A stretch of 5,425 nt of DNA from NCBI GenBank assembly GCA_009887135.1, contig QXYA01000006.1, positions 1 to 5,425 on the forward strand, in the 5' to 3' direction. The stretch is from Candidatus Poseidoniales archaeon. Its GTDB lineage: Archaea > Thermoplasmatota > Poseidoniia > Poseidoniales > Poseidoniaceae. The position numbers were made by a program, and so were the translations under genes. The stretch's first letter is position 1; each line of letters begins with the position of its first letter. The notes under the pieces are model-generated. The model had not been told where the DNA came from, did no database searches, and worked only from the letters and a program-made list of their open reading frames with translations. Shown piece after piece: positions 1-5,137 of the stretch.

Positions 1-2
1 TG

Positions 3-395
3 TGGGATTTCCAACGAGACGGATACCTTCCGTTTGAAAGAACTGCGATCCCAGTTGGTCAAAGAACACCTGTCATGGACGATATGATTCAACATATCCA
101 GCCTACTTTAGTCCTCGATGAAAGTGTATCACTTGATGCTGAACCTGCTCCAGAAGTTAGCATTGAAGGTGGATGGGAAGAGATGCCTGCTCCCGTTGAT
201 GATGAAGTGGTAGCGGTTGAGGAAGAACATGTTTCTGAAGTACGCCATCCGATAGAAGAAGACAGAGTTGATCTTGAAGCTGAATTAGCACGTCTTGATG
301 CTGAGCGGAATGTTCGTGGAGCGAAGACACCCGAGGTAAAGGTGGATCCACACCTTGCTGCTCTAGAAAACCAACTTTCCGAGTTGGATTTTTGA
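3..395 (+). CDS. C-terminal end of an unrecognised protein with an acidic tail (partial, starts outside window)
   Basis: The reading frame is open to the left window edge, so the ATG at 75 is probably internal: the 24 codons before it read as ordinary protein (WDFQRDGYLPFERTAIPVG and on). I do not recognise the family. The last 106 residues hold about 30 Asp/Glu against 7 Lys/Arg and are rich in Val, Pro and Ala, which suggests a flexible, disordered acidic tail. Near the end two short helix-prone stretches stand out: DLEAELARLDAER, and DPHLAALENQLSELDF at the very C-terminus. These look like small amphipathic or coiled-coil helices that could bind a partner. No membrane segment is visible in this portion. 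The next gene begins 9 nt after the stop on the same strand, so the two are probably cotranscribed. It is certain that the frame is coding; the function is unknown. Confidence 0.8.
   Translation, partial: WDFQRDGYLPFERTAIPVGQRTPVMDDMIQHIQPTLVLDESVSLDAEPAPEVSIEGGWEEMPAPVDDEVVAVEEEHVSEVRHPIEEDRVDLEAELARLDAERNVRGAKTPEVKVDPHLAALENQLSELDF
371..393 (+). terminator. Small hairpin followed by T5 at the gene end (possible terminator or attenuator)
   Basis: CCAACT (371-376) and AGTTGG (382-387) form a perfect 6-bp stem around the loop TTCCG, followed by A and five T (389-393). This resembles a weak intrinsic terminator. It lies in the last codons of the partial gene and just before the Shine-Dalgarno site of the next gene, so it could reduce read-through or mask translation start. 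The stem is short and coding, so chance is a real alternative. Confidence 0.3.
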
Positions 396-400
396 GGTGA
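394..400 (+). promoter_or_regulatory. Shine-Dalgarno site of the small two-helix membrane protein
   Basis: GAGGTGA lies 4 nt before the ATG at 405 and overlaps the TGA stop (393-395) of the preceding gene. This fixes the start of the small gene and suggests translational coupling to the upstream gene. Confidence 0.7.
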
Positions 401-404
401 TGAA

Positions 405-641
405 ATGACTGATACACTCCTTGGTAGAAACGAAACAGTAGGTTCAACATATCCAATGTGGCTTGACCGAGTTATCTTCATTCTTGCCATCGTTGGGTTT
501 GTATTTCTCAACCAATACATGTGGGAAGCCATTAGTTCAACCTGGCTTCAATGGGTTGCATCGGTTGGATTAGCCATTCTTTTACTCATTATGACGGAAG
601 TAAGTGGAAGAATTATCCAAATGCTTCGTGCAAATGGTTGA
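405..641 (+). CDS. Small membrane protein with two transmembrane helices, family not recognised
   Basis: This 78-residue protein has a polar N-terminus (about residues 1-18), a first hydrophobic helix (about 20-38, after WLDR), a short loop rich in Trp, Ser and Asn, and a second helix (about 49-66) ending in a basic tail with Arg69 and Arg75. Both ends are most likely cytoplasmic, with a short outside loop. The start is supported by GAGGTGA 4 nt upstream, and the gene follows the acidic-tail gene by 9 nt, so the two form a likely operon. It may be an accessory subunit of whatever membrane assembly the upstream gene belongs to, but nothing in the sequence names it. Its stop codon abuts the stop codon of the opposing gene with no base between. 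Confidence 0.75.
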   Translation: MTDTLLGRNETVGSTYPMWLDRVIFILAIVGFVFLNQYMWEAISSTWLQWVASVGLAILLLIMTEVSGRIIQMLRANG

Positions 642-1844
642 TTAGAATTTCTTTTCTTCGACCGGAGCCTCTGTCTTATTTCCAAGAGACTCAATCAAGC
701 CCCAGACTCTCTCCCAAGGGATGAAGAAACGCATCACTGCAATTAGGCTAAGGAAGAGAAGCGCAGAGATGACCAATCCATAGGTTAGCGACAGTTCGAT
801 AGATTCTGAAACTTGAGCAGCCCATTGGCTACCCGTGGATGAACTTACTACCTCCAAAAGAACACTATGGAACCCAAGAGCGATCATCGTCATCAGACCA
901 GTTATCGTCAGGAATCCTGCTGTGTGACGTAAATGACCGTTGAGAACATTGTCCATTTGTTTGACATATTCTGGGTCTCTCTTGCAAGATTCAGGCAATC
1001 TGTAAGCGTATTCAAGATAACGGATGACACCGAAACCTGATTCTTGGAATACCATGATTAAAACAGCAATGAGAATCAATGAGAGTTGCTCGGGCGTTAC
1101 CAAATCAAATCCAAATATGCCTATCGTCGGATCGCTGACTTGTGTTTCAAGTGTTTTCAGATTGGCCCCCCAATCACCTAACTGGCTTTTAATCAGAGGG
1201 AAGGTAAGGATTGCGTGTATACCAAGGAAGAGGAGAGTAAATCCGATTGCCCAACCAATTGAACGTCTCGATAGCCCCCAAATACCACGTGTGCCCATGA
1301 TAACTGGTAGGAGATAGACGAACAGAATAACGAGAGAGAGAATCATCAGGAGAGGCCATTCAAGTGTTTTGAGTTCACCCTCGGATGGAGCTCTGAAATC
1401 AAGTGAGAAAATCATTGAAGGGACCCAAGTCAAGAGGAGACGACCGACGAGAGAGACCATGAGCAAAATGATGAAGCCAAGTTTGATTCTTTGCTGTAGT
1501 TTTGGTGATTGGAATGCCATTAAGGCCATTGAACCGCCCAGGAGAAGTCCCAGTATAATTGGAACATAGAATCGAGCAAGCCCTTGTCTGCCTTCTCCAG
1601 TAATCCAGTCCCCAATTGGAACTTCTCCGACAAGAGATTCAAGCGTTTCAAAAACCATTGTGTGGTCAATACTGTTGACAACATAGGTTGAAACAACCTC
1701 AAGGTACATCCAAACAAGAGCAATTGTTGCTACAACTTGTAGCGTGATAATTTGCCACTGCTTCCTCAGCATCTTCAGATGAAGCGTACGTGGTCGTCCG
1801 CCAAGAAGAGAAACATCACTCTGAGGATCAACTTCACCTGCCAT
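642..1844 (-). CDS. Polytopic membrane protein (about 8 helices), third gene of the DUF4350-DUF58 operon
   Basis: This 400-residue protein has hydrophobic helices at about 32-55, 92-111, 121-141, 163-184, 195-215, 252-268, 309-330 and 351-373. A polar N-terminus (1-30, ending in basic LHLKMLRKQW) and a charged C-terminal tail (KTEAPVEEKKF) are probably cytoplasmic. Between helices 6 and 7 lies a conserved-looking polar loop with ESGFGVIRYLEYAYRLPES and then a charged segment to about residue 308, the best candidate for a functional or contact site. I do not recognise the family; neither a clear DUF4129 nor a SpoIIM-type pattern is visible. The ATG directly follows the TAG stop of the DUF58 gene (0 nt gap), with GAGGGG 7 nt upstream inside that gene, so translation is probably coupled. 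Its place in the operon suggests that it works with the DUF58 and DUF4350 proteins in the membrane. Confidence 0.85.
   Translation of the reverse strand: MAGEVDPQSDVSLLGGRPRTLHLKMLRKQWQIITLQVVATIALVWMYLEVVSTYVVNSIDHTMVFETLESLVGEVPIGDWITGEGRQGLARFYVPIILGLLLGGSMALMAFQSPKLQQRIKLGFIILLMVSLVGRLLLTWVPSMIFSLDFRAPSEGELKTLEWPLLMILSLVILFVYLLPVIMGTRGIWGLSRRSIGWAIGFTLLFLGIHAILTFPLIKSQLGDWGANLKTLETQVSDPTIGIFGFDLVTPEQLSLILIAVLIMVFQESGFGVIRYLEYAYRLPESCKRDPEYVKQMDNVLNGHLRHTAGFLTITGLMTMIALGFHSVLLEVVSSSTGSQWAAQVSESIELSLTYGLVISALLFLSLIAVMRFFIPWERVWGLIESLGNKTEAPVEEKKF
648..658 (+). terminator. T-rich tract just past the plus-strand stop, possible archaeal terminator
   Basis: TTTCTTTTCTT begins 7 nt after the stop of the small membrane protein. 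Archaeal transcription often ends at such T-rich stretches without a hairpin. On the other strand the same bases encode the Glu/Lys-rich end of the eight-helix protein, so codon need alone could explain the tract. Confidence 0.3.
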
Positions 1845-3098
1845 CTAGAATCCCCTCACTTGCATAATAGCCTGAGACAAATCCATGTCTGGCATCCAAT
1901 CAATGACTTGTGCTCCTGAACCCGCAAGGGTTGTCAAACGGTTTTGGCGTTCAAGTTTGAGGACTTCATAGGACATACGAGGAATACGAGAAACAAGTCG
2001 CTCGAAATCAATACTCGATGGCGATAATACAGTGACTTCGTGACCTCGTCCAACAAGGTCTCGAACCGCAGCAGGGACTGTCCCGTCACCTTCGCATGAT
2101 GAGATGATGAAGACTGGGCTGCCTCGACTGAATCTACCACTCAATGAATTGGTGACCGCTTGCAAGGGCATACTTCCTTCTGGTTTTACCCCAGCAAGTG
2201 AACTGAGGATTTTGAAGTACTGCTTATCACCAGTATCTGGAGGGAGATAGGACAAACCATCTCCATAGATGCTTAGAGCAACGCTATCACGTCGCTTGAG
2301 GAAGAATGCTGCAAGGCTGGCTGCACTTACTGTACCCATTTCGAGTGGATTCTTCAGAACAGTTCCAATTCGTGAAACATCTCTTGAATCGAGGAGAATG
2401 TAGAGATCAGTTACTGCATCTCGGCACTTTTCGTTAACCATCAAATCGCCTGTACGGGCAAATGCTTTCCAATTGATGTTCTTGAAAGGGTCTCCAGGGA
2501 CGTATTCTCTTAACGAATAGAATTCAGAGCCTTGCCCTGGCGTTCTCAGAGTGGTTGCTCCGGTGTACATCTTTGGCGTACGTGAACGAAGGAATGCTTC
2601 CTCTACTTCCTTGATTTGAGGGAAGATGACGATATCAGAATGGTGATCGACATACATATCTTCTACGCCCAGATTGAACGTGTTGCGGACACGGAGAGAA
2701 ACTGGTCCCAGAGAGTAGTGTCCGCGAAGCGGGCATCGAAGGACGTAACGGATTCGTGCACTTTCACCTGGCTTGAGGTTGAGGCGCATCTGATTGAGTC
2801 CGCTTCGAAGTTTCATCTCGTGAGGGATGTTATCGTACACATCGAGAAGTTGAGTACGTCGATTGCTACGATTAGTGACGAGTAGTTCGACATACAGATC
2901 ATCCCCTTTGTACAAGTTATCTGCTGAAAGAGTACGCTGTACTTCGATATCACCGTGACCGGATACCCATGAATTCACGACGATGAAGGTAATGAGAGCA
3001 AGACCAAGAATCATCATTTGATTATTGGTAATCATCATCCCAATGAGGATGAGTGCAATGCCACCAGTGAAGGTGAATGCTGCCTTACGTGTCCACAT
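1845..3098 (-). CDS. DUF58 domain protein with two N-terminal membrane helices
   Basis: DUF58 proteins carry a vWA-like fold and usually work with MoxR-type AAA+ ATPases and membrane partners; their molecular role in archaea is unsettled. From ATG 3098 the protein has 417 residues. Two helices (about 5-23 and 27-43) form a membrane hairpin, then a beta-rich domain runs over about 50-160 (DIEVQRTLSADNLYKGDDLYVELLV is typical of its start). The DUF58 signature follows at about 189-223, with GQGSEFYSLREYVPGDPF and INWKAFARTGDLMVNE. The vWA-like part starts near 231 (DLYILLDSRDVS), where the usual DxSxS metal-site pattern is not kept. An upstream in-frame ATG at 3119 would add 7 residues, but it overlaps the preceding gene and lacks a ribosome site, whereas ATG 3098 has a perfect GGAGGTGA 5 nt before it. 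It lies 5 nt after the DUF4350 gene and abuts the next gene. The family call is firm. Confidence 0.93.
   Translation of the reverse strand: MWTRKAAFTFTGGIALILIGMMITNNQMMILGLALITFIVVNSWVSGHGDIEVQRTLSADNLYKGDDLYVELLVTNRSNRRTQLLDVYDNIPHEMKLRSGLNQMRLNLKPGESARIRYVLRCPLRGHYSLGPVSLRVRNTFNLGVEDMYVDHHSDIVIFPQIKEVEEAFLRSRTPKMYTGATTLRTPGQGSEFYSLREYVPGDPFKNINWKAFARTGDLMVNEKCRDAVTDLYILLDSRDVSRIGTVLKNPLEMGTVSAASLAAFFLKRRDSVALSIYGDGLSYLPPDTGDKQYFKILSSLAGVKPEGSMPLQAVTNSLSGRFSRGSPVFIISSCEGDGTVPAAVRDLVGRGHEVTVLSPSSIDFERLVSRIPRMSYEVLKLERQNRLTTLAGSGAQVIDWMPDMDLSQAIMQVRGF
1852..1857 (-). promoter_or_regulatory. Shine-Dalgarno-like site of the eight-helix protein
   Basis: GAGGGG on the minus strand lies 7 nt before the ATG at 1844 and within the last codons of the DUF58 gene. 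It is weaker than the other ribosome sites of the operon, which fits translation coupled to DUF58 termination. Confidence 0.5.
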
Positions 3099-3103
3099 TG
3101 TGG

Positions 3104-3111
3104 TCACCTCC
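3104..3111 (-). promoter_or_regulatory. Perfect Shine-Dalgarno site that sets the DUF58 start
   Basis: GGAGGTGA on the minus strand is complementary to the usual 16S rRNA 3' end and sits 5 nt before ATG 3098. Its last three bases are the TGA stop of the DUF4350 gene. This chooses ATG 3098 over the ATG at 3119 and implies termination-reinitiation coupling. Confidence 0.85.
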
Positions 3112-4744
3112 GCCCCCAAGCTTTGATTCGCTTCACGAGTGCAACAGATTGTTCAAGAGAGTATTTCCCAGGTTCTATCGCAAATTTAGCGAGAACCGGA
3201 TCTTCGATTAAACTCACCAATTCCTTGGCAGGCATAGCATGGAATTCGTCTCTTGTCAACCCATTTTGGTTACGAACCTTCGAAAGGAATACTTGCCGTA
3301 TTTTCTCAGTTTTCGCATAATAGGTGTATCTGTTGGCATCTCCAAATCCGTAGTAAATGATGCTGAAAATATGGCGCCATGGTTCTGGGTCTCGCTTCTT
3401 GAGAAGTACACCTTCGAAGGTGATGAAGAGAACAACAAACAGAGCGAGCATTGCAAGCCCTTCACCAGTAAAGTAGACCAAAAGGAAGTATACTGTGTTG
3501 TAGGAATCCGCTAAGAGGGCGTTTTGAGGGTGACGACTTTCATCAAAGATGACCATTGCATTCTCAGCAGGTTGTCCTGTTTCTCCGTCCTTTGTACTCA
3601 TCAACGATTCTGAAATGACATCTAGCGCCCATTTTCTGTTATCGTTAGCAGGGATGGTTTTGGTTGGCTTATCACCGTAATTCCCATTTTTATCACCGTA
3701 ATCTCCATTGTTGAATCCTTCATAATCGTAAATAGCGTTAATCAGTGAACTACCATCTGCAATAAAGAATACTCTTCCTCCTTCGTCTGGATCGCAACTC
3801 GATGAAGCACAGGCTTCGATTGAGAGATTGAATTGTCCCGACAGGTCGGGTGTTCGGCTTGATTGTTCGTTACCAATCAACAGCTGACCATCACCATTGA
3901 CGTCAACAGTTGCTTGATTACTGGTAACTGCTCGGACGTTAACATCATTGAGAGCCCCTTTTACTCCTGGTACAATTTCAAGTCCTGTCACGTTGTTGAG
4001 GAGCATCGTATAGGTTGCGTTGTATTCGATTCGGCCAAGTTCTCCTGAACTCTTAACCCAATGGTGAGAACAGAGACCTGCTTCTTTGAAAGTCATCGAT
4101 TCACCATCAAGTTCACTGCATGGATGTGGACCAGTGACATCGGACCAACGCTCGTGTTGATCGAGTGTTGTTGGATCGAGTGTTGTTCCGTTCATCCCAC
4201 AAGGACTTACTTGCATACACATCCAGATGTAATTGTAATCCAATTCTGCAACAAAATTTGTGTCATAAAGCTGGTATCCAGAGTATCGCACACCGTATGC
4301 CTCGCCGATACTCCCTGCATAACCAAAGTCCTCCAAGACAATAACGGTTCCACCGCTATCAACAAATTCAACTATGGCGTCAACTTCTGAAGGTGAATAA
4401 CCATCTTCTGTAGCAATAGTGATGAAACCATCTTCATCAAATTGTGGGAAAGAGAGCGTATCTCGTTCAACTCCTGCAACAACAAAGGTTGTGTTTCGAG
4501 GATCTTCAAGGTCAGCCAATAACAGAGGGCTGCTTACAAGGGATCTTGTTTCAATGCCCATATCCTTGATGTCTTCACGGAATGCAGACATGTCATTCCA
4601 GTCGTCATCGTATGCAGACAGTTGTTCTGACTGACTTATGTTGATGAAGTTCTGAAGAATTGTCAGCAAAAGGATACCGAGAACTGCCCAGAAGGCAACC
4701 TGAAGACCAATACGCTTCAGATTTTTTGTTCGCTCCGCCGCCAT
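3104..4744 (-). CDS. DUF4350-type membrane protein with a large cysteine-containing ectodomain
   Basis: The protein has 546 residues from ATG 4744. A basic N-terminus (RTKNLKR) leads into one helix (about 13-33), then a large domain to about 415, a second helix (about 429-448) and a basic cytoplasmic tail (KKRDPEPWRH onward, about 100 residues). The N-terminal part fits DUF4350, a glutamine-amidotransferase-like fold without known activity: a segment around SAYDDDWNDMSAFREDI, SLVSSPLLLAD, and VDAIVEFVDSGGTVIVLEDFG at about 121-141. FDESRHPQNALLADSYNT before helix 2 is also typical. The region at about 165-365 appears to be an insertion and makes the protein longer than most relatives I know of. 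It holds all six cysteines (176, 182, 209, 225, 312, 317), a DVNGDGQL calcium-loop-like motif (281-288) and two short tandem repeats. A GTG at 4753 is an alternative start, but it lies inside the AGGTGA site that serves ATG 4744. It is the first gene of the operon with DUF58. Confidence 0.82.
   Translation of the reverse strand: MAAERTKNLKRIGLQVAFWAVLGILLLTILQNFINISQSEQLSAYDDDWNDMSAFREDIKDMGIETRSLVSSPLLLADLEDPRNTTFVVAGVERDTLSFPQFDEDGFITIATEDGYSPSEVDAIVEFVDSGGTVIVLEDFGYAGSIGEAYGVRYSGYQLYDTNFVAELDYNYIWMCMQVSPCGMNGTTLDPTTLDQHERWSDVTGPHPCSELDGESMTFKEAGLCSHHWVKSSGELGRIEYNATYTMLLNNVTGLEIVPGVKGALNDVNVRAVTSNQATVDVNGDGQLLIGNEQSSRTPDLSGQFNLSIEACASSSCDPDEGGRVFFIADGSSLINAIYDYEGFNNGDYGDKNGNYGDKPTKTIPANDNRKWALDVISESLMSTKDGETGQPAENAMVIFDESRHPQNALLADSYNTVYFLLVYFTGEGLAMLALFVVLFITFEGVLLKKRDPEPWRHIFSIIYYGFGDANRYTYYAKTEKIRQVFLSKVRNQNGLTRDEFHAMPAKELVSLIEDPVLAKFAIEPGKYSLEQSVALVKRIKAWGRR
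3669..3710 (-). repeat. 21-bp tandem duplication in the DUF4350 ectodomain
   Basis: Units 3669-3689 and 3690-3710 match at 18 of 21 positions. On the coding strand they encode NGNYGDK preceded by NGDYGDK, a seven-residue in-frame duplication rich in Gly, Asp and Asn in a linker-like stretch ahead of KPTKTIPANDNRK. Confidence 0.85.
4159..4188 (-). repeat. 15-bp tandem duplication in the DUF4350 ectodomain
   Basis: Units 4159-4173 and 4174-4188 match at 14 of 15 positions. They encode TTLDP followed by TTLDQ, an in-frame five-residue duplication between the first and second cysteine pairs of the ectodomain. Confidence 0.85.
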
Positions 4745-4749
4745 TTCAC

Positions 4750-4755
4750 TCACCT
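4750..4755 (-). promoter_or_regulatory. Shine-Dalgarno site that sets the DUF4350 start
   Basis: AGGTGA on the minus strand lies 5 nt before ATG 4744, the same spacing as at the DUF58 gene. The in-frame GTG at 4753 falls inside this site, so it is unlikely to be the real start. Confidence 0.75.
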
Positions 4756-4817
4756 GCTAGAACACCGTTCAGACAAAGACGGGCTCGCATCGGTTTAGAA
4801 GGTTGTCCAATCGTGTT

Positions 4818-4825
4818 GATAAAAT
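4818..4825 (-). promoter_or_regulatory. Weak TATA-box candidate for the DUF4350-DUF58 operon
   Basis: The 97-nt gap between the PRC-barrel stop and ATG 4744 contains ATTTTATC on the minus strand, about 75 nt before the ATG. An archaeal start site about 25 nt downstream would give a leader of about 50 nt, which agrees with the presence of a Shine-Dalgarno site. No clear BRE element precedes it. The same T-rich bases could instead help end the upstream transcript. Confidence 0.22.
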
Positions 4826-4841
4826 GCTCATCTCCGCATCA

Positions 4842-5084
4842 TCAAATTTTCAGTAAAATAACCTGCCCAAAAGAGGACACATCAGTTGAGGGGATGAACA
4901 CATTTCCGTCCTTCGATGGATAAGAAACACGACTCACATCGAGGTTATTTCCAAAGGCTATGACAAGGTCTGATATCTCTCCGTTTGAAATGTCTATAAC
5001 AAAATCAACAAGGGTTCCGACTTCCTTTCCTTTCCGATCTTGGACGATACGCCCAATCATTTCTTTGCCGAAACTGGATTCCAT
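4842..5084 (-). CDS. Stand-alone PRC-barrel domain protein
   Basis: The 80-residue protein is a single PRC-barrel, the small beta-barrel also found in RimM and in the photosynthetic reaction centre H subunit. The pattern is clear: GKEMIGRIVQDRKGKEVGTL (6-25), then VDFVIDISNGEISDLVIAFG with the typical Gly-Glu-Ile turn, and a C-terminal strand pair (VFIPSTDVSSFGQVILLKI). No membrane segment or cysteine is present. Such single-domain PRC-barrel proteins are widespread in archaea; in haloarchaea, members of this fold (CdpB type) act in the FtsZ division machinery as protein-protein adaptors. Whether this one does is an inference only. The start has a weak AAGGCGA upstream; a later Met at residue 9 would cut into the domain. 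It follows the Cdc48 gene by 53 nt with no clear TATA box between, so it may share its transcript. Confidence 0.85.
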   Translation of the reverse strand: MESSFGKEMIGRIVQDRKGKEVGTLVDFVIDISNGEISDLVIAFGNNLDVSRVSYPSKDGNVFIPSTDVSSFGQVILLKI

Positions 5085-5137
5085 GTGCTTCGCCTTGTAT
5101 CATCGACAGAGCAGGAAGGTTTTGACCGTTTCCTTGC

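Noticed and set aside
89..532. Minus-strand open frame of 147 codons
   Set aside because: It runs antisense across two well-supported plus-strand genes, is Ser/Thr/Arg-rich as expected of a shadow frame, and lacks a ribosome site or recognisable domain.
3099..3119. Longer DUF58 start at 3119, overlapping the DUF4350 gene
   Set aside because: It has no ribosome site, whereas ATG 3098 has a perfect one; the seven extra residues do not resemble the family start.
3837..3850. Palindrome CCCGAC-AG-GTCGGG
   Set aside because: It is a perfect 6-bp inverted repeat, but it sits mid-gene in coding sequence, has no T run, and is short enough to arise by chance.
4061..4390. Plus-strand open frame of 109 codons, rich in Cys and Thr
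   Set aside because: It lies fully antisense to the DUF4350 gene; its composition is explained by the opposing codons and no Shine-Dalgarno site or domain is seen.
4660..4923. Plus-strand open frame across the 97-nt gap
   Set aside because: It overlaps the DUF4350 start and the PRC-barrel end in antisense, and its protein is low in structure-forming pattern with no recognisable family.
5085..5137. Possible promoter between the Cdc48 and PRC-barrel genes
   Set aside because: No TATA-like stretch or BRE is visible in the 53 nt, so cotranscription is simpler.
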